Source of the DNA: Polyangium sp. 6x1
Lineage (GTDB): Bacteria > Myxococcota_A > Polyangia > Polyangiales > Polyangiaceae
Direction: 5' to 3'
DNA: 64,000 bases
NCBI RefSeq assembly: GCF_029946515.1
Contig: NZ_JARZHH010000021.1
Span: 107,469 to 171,468 of the forward strand
In this document: positions 54,032 through 63,364 of the stretch, piece by piece
How the letters are laid out: every line of letters begins with the position of its first letter
Position numbering within the stretch: the stretch's first letter is position 1
The notes under the pieces: generated by a model
What the model saw: the letters and a program-made list of their open reading frames with translations, nothing else
Databases searched by the model: none
Told to the model about the DNA's origin: nothing
Translations under genes and position numbers: made by a program

Positions 54032-55730
54032 TCTGGTGGCGGACCCAGGCCTCGTTCGCCTCCTCGATCCGCCCCGCCGCTTTCTCCCGCGCGTGGTCGT
54101 CCGCGTAGCTCTGGACGTACCCCGCGTACCAGACGAACACCTGCCCGCGGATCTTCTCGACCGCGCGCGCGGCGAGCGCGGCCTCGATGTCCCCGTCGGA
54201 GGGCGGGCGCAAGGGATCGCCCGCTGCGACCTCGACGCAACGCCCGGACTCGGCGCGGAAGGTCTCGTCCGTCGCGCGCGTCGTGATCGGATCCGCCGGC
54301 AAGGTCACGGGGTTCGCGTCGCCGAGGACGTGGGCGCGGAGCGCGAGTGAAGTGGCGGCGGTCCACGTGTGCAGCTCGACGCCGTAGTTGTGCGTGCAGA
54401 TGCGATCGACGAGGACCGTCGTCGGCGTCCTGCGGAGGACCGCGACGGCGCGCTCCCAGGCGTCGCGCTCGTCGGAGACCTTCTGCTGAGCGTCCCCGTG
54501 CTCCTGCTCCTTGCGCTCGACCTCGCGCTTCGCCTCGTCCTCGCGGTTCTCCGCGTCTCTCCGGGCGCGGCGCGCGTCTTCGAGGCGATCGTCCTCGGCT
54601 TTGCACTCGGAGGGCAGCTTGTGCGTCGCGCGGCACTGATCGAGCTCGCGGTCCTTGCGCTTCTCGTCGGCCTTGGCGCGGTCGTGGAAGTTCGTCGCCA
54701 CCGTGAGCGCGCGGCGCGCGTCCTCGACGATCTTCTTCGCGCGGCGGGCGTTCCCTTCGGCGGCGCGCGCGCGCCGCTCGGCCTCGTCGACCTCGCGCGA
54801 GGCGGCGTCGTAGGCGGGGTTCGGGAGGCGATCGGTCCCGCACACGTAATCACAGGTGCGGGCCTGCGTGGCGACGTCGTGGCCGCGGGCGATGGTGTCG
54901 AAGGCGGCCTGGATCCGCACGCCGGCCGCGTTCGGCGGCGGCTCGTGATCGGTCGCGGCGACGAGCCGCGCGCGCGAGTCGCCCTTCCACCGCAGAAGCT
55001 CGGCCTCCACGAGCGCGGAGACGCCGCTCGCCTTCGTGTCCGCGGGTTTTTCGATCACGAGGAAGAACCGGAGCTCGTCCTCGAGCGCGCGGCGGATGTC
55101 CTCGGCGCGTTGCTTCGCGTCGCGGAAGCCCGGGCGGGCGGCCTCGACGTCGCGGAACGCGAGCAGGGCGTTTCCGCGCTTGCCCTCGGCGGCGTACTTG
55201 ACGGCGCGGTCGTAGGCGCGCGTCGCCATCCGATCGAGGACCCGGCCTTCGAGGGCGGCGGCGTCTCGATCGTTCGGATCGCACCGCCGCGCCGCGCGCG
55301 CGAGGGCGAGGGCCGCGTCGTCGTGGCCGCTCGCGAGCAGCTCCTCGGCTCGCTTGAAGACCGCGGCGCGCGCCTCGACGTATGCGCGCCGCGCCTCCTG
55401 GTTCACCGGCTCGAACGCGACTGCGTCGCGCGCGAAGAAGAGCGCCTTTTCGAGCTCTCCGCGCGAGAGCGCCTCGCGGCTCTCGGCCGTGCGCGCCTCC
55501 GACTGCTTGCGCCGCGCGCCCGCGAGCCTGCGCTGCGCTTCGACCTCGTCCGGCTCGATGCGCACCGCGCGCTCGTACTCCGCGGCCGCCGCGTCCCAGT
55601 CGCCGGCGCGGGCGAACGTGTCGCCGCGCTGCATGGCGTGCTTGTAGGCGCGTCCGCAGCCCGCCGCGGAGAGCGCGAGGGTCACGGCAAGGAACAAGGC
55701 GGGGAGGGCAGGACGGCGAGGCCTTCGCAT
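53997..55730 (-). CDS. TPR/coiled-coil lipoprotein
   Basis: 577 residues: basic start, hydrophobic stretch and lipobox LSAAGC (Cys25). TPR-type helices cover about 35-210 (GDTFARAGDWDAAAAEYERAVRIEPDEVEAQRRLAGARR among them). A long charged coiled coil (about 310-425; EDARRARRDAENREDEAKREVERKEQ) precedes a C-terminal domain of unknown type. Homologues with this layout are usually scaffolds in the envelope. It overlaps the 3' end of purK by 35 bp on the other strand; upstream of it is the ABC permease on the same strand. Confidence 0.82.
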   Translation of the reverse strand: MRRPRRPALPALFLAVTLALSAAGCGRAYKHAMQRGDTFARAGDWDAAAAEYERAVRIEPDEVEAQRRLAGARRKQSEARTAESREALSRGELEKALFFARDAVAFEPVNQEARRAYVEARAAVFKRAEELLASGHDDAALALARAARRCDPNDRDAAALEGRVLDRMATRAYDRAVKYAAEGKRGNALLAFRDVEAARPGFRDAKQRAEDIRRALEDELRFFLVIEKPADTKASGVSALVEAELLRWKGDSRARLVAATDHEPPPNAAGVRIQAAFDTIARGHDVATQARTCDYVCGTDRLPNPAYDAASREVDEAERRARAAEGNARRAKKIVEDARRALTVATNFHDRAKADEKRKDRELDQCRATHKLPSECKAEDDRLEDARRARRDAENREDEAKREVERKEQEHGDAQQKVSDERDAWERAVAVLRRTPTTVLVDRICTHNYGVELHTWTAATSLALRAHVLGDANPVTLPADPITTRATDETFRAESGRCVEVAAGDPLRPPSDGDIEAALAARAVEKIRGQVFVWYAGYVQSYADDHAREKAAGRIEEANEAWVRHQITGPGLPPIGR

Positions 55731-55817
55731 TTCGATCGAACGACGCTCCTCGACGTATGGAATTCGTTGCCGCGCGCGTCAAGAACTTGCGGCGGCGCGC
55801 GCGGCCGCCCCGGGGTT

Positions 55818-56576
55818 TCAGGCCTGCATCCGCGCGAACGAGCGCACCGCGAGCGTCCCGAAGACGCCGAGCGTCGCGAGCACGACGCCCGCGTCGAGCG
55901 CGATGGGGAAATGGTGCACGCCGACGCAGAGGCCTCGCGTCGCGTCGACCGCGTAGGACATGGGGTTCAGCCGCACCACGGCCGCGAGCGCGGGCGGCAG
56001 GCCGTCGAGCGGATAAAGCGCGCCCGAGAAGAAAAAGACCGGCTGGATCAGGAAGTTGACGATCCCGCCGAAGCCCTCGAACGTCTTCATGCGCGAGGCC
56101 ACGGCGATCCCGAGCGCGCTCACGGACATGCCGAAGGCGACGAGCACGGGGATCGCGACGAGCGCGCCGAGCGGATCGATCCGCGCCCCGAGGAGCGGAG
56201 AGACGAGCAGCACGACCGAGACCTCGACGAGCGCGGTCACGCTCGCGGAGATCATCTTCGCGAGGACGAGCGTCGTGCGCGGGACGGGCGCGACGAGCAG
56301 CTCCTTCAGGAAGCCGAACTCACGGTCCCACACGATCGAGATCGCGGAGAACATGCTGGAGAAGAGCACGGCCATCGTGGCCACGCCGGGCACGAGGAAG
56401 GAGACGAAATCGACGCCGGTCGCGCCCGTGTCGAACGCGCGCCGGAGCCCGAAGCCGACGGCGAGGATCCAGAGCAGCGGCCGCACGAGCGTCGCGACGA
56501 GGTTCTGCCGGTCGCGCAGGAACTTCACGACGTCGCGGCGGGCGAGGTGGTAGACGACCTCCGCGCGCATGCTCAT
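55818..56576 (-). CDS. ABC-2 type exporter permease (DrrB-like)
   Basis: 252-residue inner-membrane protein with six predicted helices and the ABC-2 signature region: DREFGFLKELLVAPVPRTTLVLAKM, FGMSVSALGIAVASRMKTFEGFGG and FFFSGALYPLDGLPPALAAVVRLNPMSYAVDATRG. It is the membrane half of a drug or lipid exporter; cargo unknown. The start overlaps the preceding ATPase stop by 4 nt (56573-56576). Confidence 0.92.
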   Translation of the reverse strand: MSMRAEVVYHLARRDVVKFLRDRQNLVATLVRPLLWILAVGFGLRRAFDTGATGVDFVSFLVPGVATMAVLFSSMFSAISIVWDREFGFLKELLVAPVPRTTLVLAKMISASVTALVEVSVVLLVSPLLGARIDPLGALVAIPVLVAFGMSVSALGIAVASRMKTFEGFGGIVNFLIQPVFFFSGALYPLDGLPPALAAVVRLNPMSYAVDATRGLCVGVHHFPIALDAGVVLATLGVFGTLAVRSFARMQA

Positions 56577-57550
56577 CTCCGCCGCGCCATGGCGCGCATC
56601 GCGGCGCGTCCGGCCTCGCCGTTGCCGTTGCGGATCTGACGACCCGTGAGGGCGAGGAACACGTCGTCGAGCGTCGGGCGACGCACCGCGATGCCCGTGA
56701 CGGCGACGCGCGCCTCGGAGACGAGTTGCACCACGAACGCCTCACCGTCCTCCACGCGGAAGCAGAGGCCCTCCTCGGTCCGATCCGGCGTGAGGCCGTA
56801 GCGCTCGGCGAGCAGCGCGCAGAGCGCCGCGGGCTCGTTCGTCCGCACGAAGACCACGTCCTTGCCCACGGCGCGCTTCAGCGCCTCGGGGCTGTCCTCG
56901 GCCACGATCCGCCCGTGATCGATCACCGCGATTCGATCGCAGTTCTCGGCCTCGTCCATGTAATGGGTCGTCAGGAACAACGTCATGCCGCTCTGGTCGC
57001 GCAGGCCGCGCAGCACCTCCCACGTTGCTTTCCGCGTCTGTGGATCGAGCCCGGTCGTTGGTTCGTCCAGGAAGAGCACGCGCGGGCGATGCACGAGGCC
57101 GCGGGCGATCTCGAGCCTCCGCTTCATGCCGCCGGAGAACGTGCGCACCAGATCTTTCTTTCGATCCGAGAGCTCCACGAATGCGAGGGCCTCGTCGAGG
57201 CGCGCGCGTCGCTCGGCGCGGGGAACGCCGTAGACGACGGCGTGCAGCTCGAGGTTCTCCTCCGCGGTGAGGCGATCGTCGAGGGACGGATCTTGAAAGA
57301 TCACGCCGATGGAGCGCCGCACGTCCTCGGGGTTTTTCGTGACGTCGAAGCCGGCGAGCTCGAGGACGCCGCTCGTCGGCGCGAGCAGCGTGCAGAGCAT
57401 CTTGATCGTCGTGGTCTTGCCGGCGCCGTTCGGCCCGAGAAACCCGAATATCTCGCCTTCCTTCACGGTGAAGCTCACGCCGCGGACGGCCTCGACGTCG
57501 CCGAAGCGCTTCGAGAGGTCACGGACCTCGATCGCGGGGGAGGGGCTCAT
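56573..57550 (-). CDS. ABC-2 type exporter ATPase (DrrA-like)
   Basis: 325-residue ATPase. Walker A GPNGAGKTTT, Q-loop VIFQDPSLDDRLTA, signature FSGGMKRRLEIARGL, Walker B LFLDEPTTGLDP and the H-loop TTHYMDEAE are intact; the ~90-residue C-terminal domain is as in daunorubicin-type DrrA. It drives the exporter with the following permease. ATG 57550 is used because the frame extension adds residues outside the family. Confidence 0.94.
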   Translation of the reverse strand: MSPSPAIEVRDLSKRFGDVEAVRGVSFTVKEGEIFGFLGPNGAGKTTTIKMLCTLLAPTSGVLELAGFDVTKNPEDVRRSIGVIFQDPSLDDRLTAEENLELHAVVYGVPRAERRARLDEALAFVELSDRKKDLVRTFSGGMKRRLEIARGLVHRPRVLFLDEPTTGLDPQTRKATWEVLRGLRDQSGMTLFLTTHYMDEAENCDRIAVIDHGRIVAEDSPEALKRAVGKDVVFVRTNEPAALCALLAERYGLTPDRTEEGLCFRVEDGEAFVVQLVSEARVAVTGIAVRRPTLDDVFLALTGRQIRNGNGEAGRAAMRAMARRR

Positions 57551-57888
57551 CGTGTGCGGATAGGGCTTCTGGGGGCTGTCTTCATACGCCCTGCAAGCCG
57601 AGGGCCGCAAGGGAGGCGCGCGGAACGCCCGGGGCGCGCGACGTTACCGGAGGGGCGTCCGCTCGTAAAGCGGGGCCGCGCCGCGGCTGTCCCCGAGATG
57701 TGACGAACAATGTCCCATCGCGATTCCGCCGCACTTTTCGCTGCAATCGCGGATCGTGGTTCGCCATTGCCGAACGACGTGTCGAACAATGTCCGACCCA
57801 CCTGAATCGTCAATGGACAATCGCGTCGAATGGTCGCACATTGGACGAACCAATCGCGACGCGGTCGCGACCATCGGAGGGCTTGGGC
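57551..57888. promoter_or_regulatory. 338-bp divergent intergenic region with repeated CGAACAATGTCC
   Basis: No gene. CGAACAATGTCC occurs at 57704-57715 and 57783-57794; related pieces GGACAATCG (57815) and TGGACGAACCAATCG (57841-57855) follow. These could be sites of one regulator between the exporter and the vWA gene. GGAGGG at 57876-57881 is the vWA gene's ribosome-binding site. Confidence 0.4.
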
Positions 57889-58965
57889 ATGATCGACAAC
57901 AGGATCGAGGTCGTCTTCTCTTTCGACACCACCGGCAGCATGTACCCCTGCTTGACGCAGGTCCGCCGCAAGGTCGGCGAGACGGTGCGGCGATTGATGA
58001 AGGAGATCCCGGGGATCCGGATCGGCATCATCGCCCACGGCGATTATTGCGACGCCGGCTCGACGTACGTGACGAAGGCCCTCGACCTGACGGACGACGG
58101 GGACGCGATCGTGCGCTTCGTGGAGAAGGTCGGCCCCACGGGCGGCGGCGACGCGCCCGAGTGTTACGAGCTCGTCCTGCACGAGGCCCGGTCGATGTCC
58201 TGGACCAAGGATTACACGAAGGTCTTCGTCCTGATGGGCGACGACGTGCCGCACGGGCCGAACCAGAACCCGAAGAAGCTCGATTGGCGCAATGAGGTCG
58301 ACGCGCTCGGCGCGGCCGGGATCCCGGTCTACGGCGTGCAATGCCTCGGCCGCCGCCACGCGACGCCGTTTTACGCGGAGCTCGCGCGGAAGAGCGGCGG
58401 CTTCCACATCGGCCTCGACCAGTTCGCCTACGTGACCGACATGATCCTCGCGGTTTGCTACAAGCAATCGTCCGACGAGAAGCTCCAGAGCTACGAGCGC
58501 GAGGTGAAGAAGCAGGGCCGCATGAACCGCGGCCTCGACAAGATGTTCGGCACGATGATGAAGCGCGAGGCGTCCGCCGAATACGGCGACACCGACCTCC
58601 GCGCCGTGTCGCCCGGCAGGTTCCAGGCGCTCGAGGTGGACCGCGACATGGCCATCAAGCAGTTCGTCCAGGAAAACGGCCTGACCTTCAAGGTGGGCCG
58701 CGGCTTCTACGAGTTCATGAAGACCGAGACGATCCAGGGGCACAAGGAGGTCGTGCTGATGGATCGCAAGACGGGCGATCTCTATAGCGGCGAGCGCGCC
58801 CGCGAGATGCTCGGTTTGCCGCCCGGCGCGACCGTGCGCATCAAGCCCGCGAGCCTGGAGAAGTACGTGGTCTTCGTGCAAAGCACCTCGTACAACCGCA
58901 AGCTCATCGGCGGCACGCGCTTCCTCTACGAGGTCGACGACTGGGCCAAGGCCGAGGCCGCCTGA
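57889..58965 (+). CDS. vWA-domain protein, alpha-kinase-associated (VWK) type
   Basis: 358-residue cytosolic protein. N-terminal von Willebrand A domain (about 5-200): VVFSFDTTGSM with a MIDAS-like Asp13-x-Thr-x-Ser, FVEKVGPTGGGDAPECYE and VFVLMGDDVPHG, a pattern known from vWA domains linked to alpha-kinases. No kinase domain follows: the C-terminal 150 residues are unrecognised (including FVQENGLTFKVGRGFYEFMK). It probably binds partners in a metal-dependent way. RBS GGAGGG; ATG 57889. Confidence 0.85.
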   Translation: MIDNRIEVVFSFDTTGSMYPCLTQVRRKVGETVRRLMKEIPGIRIGIIAHGDYCDAGSTYVTKALDLTDDGDAIVRFVEKVGPTGGGDAPECYELVLHEARSMSWTKDYTKVFVLMGDDVPHGPNQNPKKLDWRNEVDALGAAGIPVYGVQCLGRRHATPFYAELARKSGGFHIGLDQFAYVTDMILAVCYKQSSDEKLQSYEREVKKQGRMNRGLDKMFGTMMKREASAEYGDTDLRAVSPGRFQALEVDRDMAIKQFVQENGLTFKVGRGFYEFMKTETIQGHKEVVLMDRKTGDLYSGERAREMLGLPPGATVRIKPASLEKYVVFVQSTSYNRKLIGGTRFLYEVDDWAKAEAA

Positions 58966-59085
58966 ATCGAATTCCGCATTCCCGCGGGCCATGGTTTCTC
59001 CAGCGAAAGGCGTCCGGGCCGGCTGTCCGTCGGCTCGGCGCCGGACGTGCTTCCCCTCAGCGGAAGACCGTCCCTGGAGGTAAAC

Positions 59086-59610
59086 ATGCGCCGACCCCTT
59101 TTCCTCATTTCCGCGATCACGGGCTTTGGCGTGGCGGGGTTGTTCCCCTCCACGGCCCGGGCTGGCCTTTCGGTCGGGGCCGACATGAACGTCGGCGTCG
59201 TGACCAGCGGCGGCGGCCCCCTCGGCGACGTCGGCAGCGGTCTCGGCGGCCGGATCGGGTATCGCGCGAACCTCGGGCCTTTCGCGATCACCCCGGAGGT
59301 CGGGGGATCCTACCTGCGCCTGAACGCGATCGAGACCCCGATGCGCGGGGTCGTGGGCGGGCGCCTGGCATTACGCGGGATGGTGCAGCCCTCGATTTTC
59401 GCCCATTACGGGCTCGCCATCGTCCAGGCGGATGTCCGCGGACCGACGTACGACCTGGGCGCCGCGGTCGATCTGAGCGCGGCGATCGTCCGGGTCGGCG
59501 TGCACGCGGGATACGTGGCCGTGCAGAGCACGTCCGATCGAGGGACCTATTCGGTGTACACGCCCCTCGAATGGGTCGAGCTCGGCCTGCACGCCGGCCT
59601 CGGATTTTAA
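59086..59610 (+). CDS. Small exported barrel-like protein
   Basis: 174 residues: signal peptide ending in STARA, then a Gly-rich alternation of hydrophobic and polar residues (GLSVGADMNVGVVTSGGGPLG, GRIGYRANLGPFAITPEVGGSYL) up to LGLHAGLGF at the C-terminus, as in small outer-membrane barrels. No named family. GGAGGTAA ahead of ATG 59086 is an excellent ribosome site. It is convergent with the zinc-finger gene; four bases (TTAA at 59607-59610) supply both stops. Confidence 0.75.
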   Translation: MRRPLFLISAITGFGVAGLFPSTARAGLSVGADMNVGVVTSGGGPLGDVGSGLGGRIGYRANLGPFAITPEVGGSYLRLNAIETPMRGVVGGRLALRGMVQPSIFAHYGLAIVQADVRGPTYDLGAAVDLSAAIVRVGVHAGYVAVQSTSDRGTYSVYTPLEWVELGLHAGLGF

Positions 59611-60041
59611 CGGAACAGGTCTTCGAGCGCCTCGAGCTCGCCGGAATCGAGCCACACGCCGCGGCACTCGATGCACGTGTCGACCATCACCTCGGAGCCG
59701 AAGCCCCAGTTGCGCGCGGCCATCTCGCCCCCGCAGGACGGGCAAACGAGCGCGGCGGCGGCCTCTCCGTCGGTCCCGGCGCCGTGCTCCCGGGCGCGCG
59801 CGTAGACGCGCTGGAGGGCCGTCGTCGGGGCGCGCGTCGGCTTCGTGTCGCTGCGCGCCGCGATCTGGATTTTCGCGAGCTCGCCGTGGTCGAGGAAGAC
59901 GCCGCCGCACCCGCTACAGTGATCGATCTCCACGCCGGCCGCGTGGGCGATGGCGGAGAGTCGCATACGCCGGTGGTGGCGCGCGTCGGTGCCGCGGTAG
60001 GGGTCGTTCGTCGTCTCGAACGTGCAACGAGGGCATTCCAT
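59607..60041 (-). CDS. Two-module zf-TFIIB zinc-ribbon protein
   Basis: 144 residues, cytosolic. Begins MECPRCTF; the first module ends in IDHCSGCGGVFLDHGEL, the second runs LVCPSCGGEMA...VDTCIECRGVWLDSGEL. Both carry the CPxC/CxxCxGxWLD pattern of zf-TFIIB domains. Function of these proteins is not established; zinc binding is near certain. It is divergent from the first radical SAM gene, 98 bp away. Confidence 0.87.
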   Translation of the reverse strand: MECPRCTFETTNDPYRGTDARHHRRMRLSAIAHAAGVEIDHCSGCGGVFLDHGELAKIQIAARSDTKPTRAPTTALQRVYARAREHGAGTDGEAAAALVCPSCGGEMAARNWGFGSEVMVDTCIECRGVWLDSGELEALEDLFR

Positions 60042-60139
60042 CGGCTCCCGATGTTACCAGAGCTCCCGCCGCGCCCGGAAGCGAGGAAGGCAAGCTTGTT
60101 TCGTTTGCGCCGCCGGTACGTTATCGTTCGCCGCCCCGC

Positions 60140-61306
60140 ATGGATCTCGATCGCCACCTCCGAGCCCTCCTCGCGCCCCTCGCGCCCGGGGACGAGCTCA
60201 CGAAAGGCGCGCGCATCACCGCGCTCTCGACCGAGCTCGGGCTGCGCGTCACCGTCGACGTCGGCGGGCGCGACGTGCACCTCGAGATCGCCCGCGTGGA
60301 GGACGGCGGCCGCTTCGCCGCGCGCACCGAGCGCTTGCTCTTCCGGTATCGCGACGGCGCGGGCCGCGGCGACGTCGATCCCGCGCTTGGCCTCGCGCTT
60401 TGCAAGGCCCTCGCCGCGCGCGCATCCACGAGCGAGCGGGACGTGCTCGCCGCGATCGAGCGCGAGGCGTTCGAGGCGCGCGAGCTCGAAGAGGCGGGCG
60501 CGCGCGTGCGGGAGGTGCGCGTGGGCAGCCTGCTCACCCCGGCCGGCGCGCCGAGCGAGCGGCACCATACCCTGAGCCCGTATGTCGGTTGTCTCGTGGG
60601 GTGCCGGTTCTGCTACGCGCAGACACGCGTCGTCGAGTCGCGCCGCCTCGCTCGTTTGCCCGAGGTGCCCTGGGGCTCGTACGTGGACGTGCGCGTCAAT
60701 GCGCCCGAGGTGCTCGCGGACGAGCTCGAACGGCTCCCGCGGTGGCCGATCAAGTTCTGCCCGATCGTGAGTGATCCGTACCATCCGATCGAGCGCCGCT
60801 ATGGCCTCACGCGCGCGTGTCTTCAAACGATCGCGGCCGCTCGCTCGCCGCGGCCGGTCCTCGTGCTCACGCGATGTCGCCTCGTCGAGCAGGATCTTTC
60901 GGTCTTCGCCGCGCTCCCCGAGGCCTGGCTCGGCGTGTCGATTCCGACGATCGACGACGAGGTCCGACGATTCTTCGAGCCGCGCGGGGCGAGCATCCCG
61001 GAGCGGCTCGACCTCCTGTCCACGTTCTCCCGGCACGGCGTGCGCACCTTCGCGGTCGTCCAGCCGATCCTCGAGGGATCGATCCCGCGGCTCGCGGACG
61101 CGCTCGCGCCTGTCGTTCGGTCGGTCAGCATCGACGTCTTGCGCGGCGCGTTCGGGGCCGAGGCGGAGTTCTCCGATGCACGGTTTGCCCGGACACGCGA
61201 CCCGGCGTGGCAAGCCGAGCGGGCCGAGGAGCTCGCGCGCGAGCTTTCGGCGCGCGGGATCCCCGTGTGGAGCGGCGAGCTGCCGCCGGGCATGAACCCC
61301 GAATGA
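60140..61306 (+). CDS. SplB/Rv2578c-like radical SAM protein
   Basis: 388 residues. The first ~120 residues form an added N-terminal domain, rich in Arg/Ala. The radical SAM part has GCLVGCRFCYAQ with Cys151, Cys155 and Cys158 (CxxxCxxC), then FCPIVSDPYHPIERRYGLTRACLQT, typical of the spore-photoproduct-lyase-like (SPL/COG1533) group, whose members outside spore formers have mostly unknown substrates. A stand-alone enzyme, followed 221 bp later by another radical SAM gene of a different class. Confidence 0.88.
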   Translation: MDLDRHLRALLAPLAPGDELTKGARITALSTELGLRVTVDVGGRDVHLEIARVEDGGRFAARTERLLFRYRDGAGRGDVDPALGLALCKALAARASTSERDVLAAIEREAFEARELEEAGARVREVRVGSLLTPAGAPSERHHTLSPYVGCLVGCRFCYAQTRVVESRRLARLPEVPWGSYVDVRVNAPEVLADELERLPRWPIKFCPIVSDPYHPIERRYGLTRACLQTIAAARSPRPVLVLTRCRLVEQDLSVFAALPEAWLGVSIPTIDDEVRRFFEPRGASIPERLDLLSTFSRHGVRTFAVVQPILEGSIPRLADALAPVVRSVSIDVLRGAFGAEAEFSDARFARTRDPAWQAERAEELARELSARGIPVWSGELPPGMNPE

Positions 61307-61527
61307 AATCGCGGAGATCCGGCTTCCGCGGCTTGCACGCTCCGGACCCCGCTGCTATCAACCTCCTCGCGCGCCGCGCGTCGACCTGTCCCCCCCCGAG
61401 GTCCGCGTGGCGCGTTTTTTTTTGCGTCTGCTCGTGGGACCCGGCCGGCCGGGCCGAACGGCGCGCGTGATTTTTCGAGGCGCTGATCCGCCGCGACCCG
61501 TTACAATCGGTCCGTCGAGAGGCACCG

Positions 61528-63360
61528 ATGCGTATTGCGCTCCTGTATCCCCCGCCCTGGAAGATCCCGGCTCGCGGCGAGCCATTCGACGCCCGCGGCG
61601 ACGGGCCGCCCGCCGAGTACCGCGAGGGGGATCTCGACGCGGATTTCTACCAGATCCCTTACGGCCTCTTGTCGATCGCGGCGCAGGCCATTCGCGCCGG
61701 CCATCAGGTGAAGGTCCTGAACCTCTCGGCGATGACGTGGGCGAAGGTCGAGGAGGTGCTCTCCACGCTCGACGCCGATCTCTACGCGATGTCGTGCTGG
61801 ACCGCGAACCGCCGCGGCGTCGCGCTCGTCGCGAAGGCGATCCGCGCGCGCCGCCCGAAGGCGCCCATCGTCGTCGGAGGCCCGCACGCGAGCCCGTTCG
61901 CGAAGGAGATCCTCGAGCATTGGCCCGAGGTGGACGTCGCCACGATCGGCGAGAGTGAAGTCACGTTCCTCGAGATCGTGGATCGCTTGTCCGCGGGCCG
62001 CAGCTTGCGGGGGCTCGCGGGCGCGGCGTATCGATTCGAAGGCCGCGTGGAGATGGGGCCGAGCCGCGCCTCGATCGAGGACCTCGACACGCTCGCATCG
62101 CCGCACACGTTTTTCGACACGCACATCCTGATGACGTCCCGCGGCTGCCCGTGGGCGTGCACGTTCTGCGGGGCGGAGAACACCTGGGGACGCGGGTTCC
62201 GCGGGCAATCGGTGCCGCACGTGCTCGACGTGCTCGAAAAGACGGTGGCGCGTTTGCCCGTGAAGATGATCCTCGTCAAGGACGACACGTTCACCACGAA
62301 CCGAAAGCGCGTCCTCGACCTCTGCCGCGGCATCCGGGAGCGCAACCTCCGGTTCTTGTGGAGCTGCGACACGCGCGTCGACGTGCTCGGCGAGGAGCTG
62401 CTCTACGAGATGCGCCTCGCGGGCTGCGAGCGGCTGTCGCTCGGCGTGGAGAGCGGCTCGCCGCGGATCTTGAAGGCGGTCGACAAGAAGATCACGGTGC
62501 AGAAGATCATCGACGCGACCGAGCTCGCGAAGAAATACGGCATCAAGGTCAGGTATTTCATGATGCTCGGCAACCGCGGCGAGACGGCCGAGACGTTCCG
62601 CGAGACCCTCGCGTTCCTCGACCGCGCGCGGCCCCACCAGTACATTTTCTCGTGCCTCTCGATTTATCCCGGCACGCGCGATTACGAGGAGGCGACGGCC
62701 TCCGGGTGGCTCGATCCCGAGGTCTATTTCAACGGCGATTTCCAGGAGCTCAAGGTCCCGTTCGACGCGTCCGAGGAGGACACGAAGCTCATGAGCGACT
62801 GGTTCCGCGAGAACAGCGGCCTGCGCGAGCATTACCGGGAGAGCGCGGCCGAATGCGAGGCGATCCTCGCGCGGCTCGGCGATCACCACGCGGCGCACCT
62901 CGACTGCGCGAGCGCGCATTACCGGGAGAACAACCTCGACGCGGCCGAGCGGCACGCGGCGCGCGCGCTCGAGCTCGGGCACCCTTTGCCCGGGCTCTGC
63001 TTGAACATGCTCGCGGTGATCGCGGCCCGGCGCTCGGCCTGGAAGAACATGCAAGACCTCTTCACGGAGGCCTGGCGCAAGGATCCGCAGCACTGGGTGC
63101 TCGTGCGCAACGTGCAGAAGGTGAAGGCGTGGCTCGATCAGGCGGGGCCGCTGCGGGGCATGCCGCTCGAGCTCGAAGCCCACAACGAGTTTCAGCTCCT
63201 CGAACGGACCGTGCAGCCGATGCTCCCGGGGCCGCTCTCGGCCGATTACGCGGTCTGGAGCGCGCCCGCGCCGCGCGCCCAGGACCCCGAGATGCGCGTC
63301 CCGCAGACGGGCAGCCACGCCTCGTTCCAGCCGCGGACGCGCCTCCGCGTCGTGACGTGA
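61528..63360 (+). CDS. B12-binding radical SAM protein with C-terminal TPR
   Basis: 610 residues. N-terminal cobalamin-binding-like Rossmann domain (about 1-150; IALLYPPPW, VVGGPHAS), radical SAM core (about 195-420; RGCPWACTFCGAE with Cys207, Cys211, Cys214; ERLSLGVESGSPRIL; GIKVRYFMMLGNRGET), then about 450-560 TPR-like helices (CASAHYRENNLDAAERHAARAL). Members with this layout are methyltransferases or cyclases for natural products, or tRNA/lipid modifiers. The canonical cobalamin His motif (DxHxxG) is not seen, as often in this class. Substrate unknown. ATG 61528 has GAGAGG before it. Confidence 0.88.
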   Translation: MRIALLYPPPWKIPARGEPFDARGDGPPAEYREGDLDADFYQIPYGLLSIAAQAIRAGHQVKVLNLSAMTWAKVEEVLSTLDADLYAMSCWTANRRGVALVAKAIRARRPKAPIVVGGPHASPFAKEILEHWPEVDVATIGESEVTFLEIVDRLSAGRSLRGLAGAAYRFEGRVEMGPSRASIEDLDTLASPHTFFDTHILMTSRGCPWACTFCGAENTWGRGFRGQSVPHVLDVLEKTVARLPVKMILVKDDTFTTNRKRVLDLCRGIRERNLRFLWSCDTRVDVLGEELLYEMRLAGCERLSLGVESGSPRILKAVDKKITVQKIIDATELAKKYGIKVRYFMMLGNRGETAETFRETLAFLDRARPHQYIFSCLSIYPGTRDYEEATASGWLDPEVYFNGDFQELKVPFDASEEDTKLMSDWFRENSGLREHYRESAAECEAILARLGDHHAAHLDCASAHYRENNLDAAERHAARALELGHPLPGLCLNMLAVIAARRSAWKNMQDLFTEAWRKDPQHWVLVRNVQKVKAWLDQAGPLRGMPLELEAHNEFQLLERTVQPMLPGPLSADYAVWSAPAPRAQDPEMRVPQTGSHASFQPRTRLRVVT

Positions 63361-63364
63361 GGGC

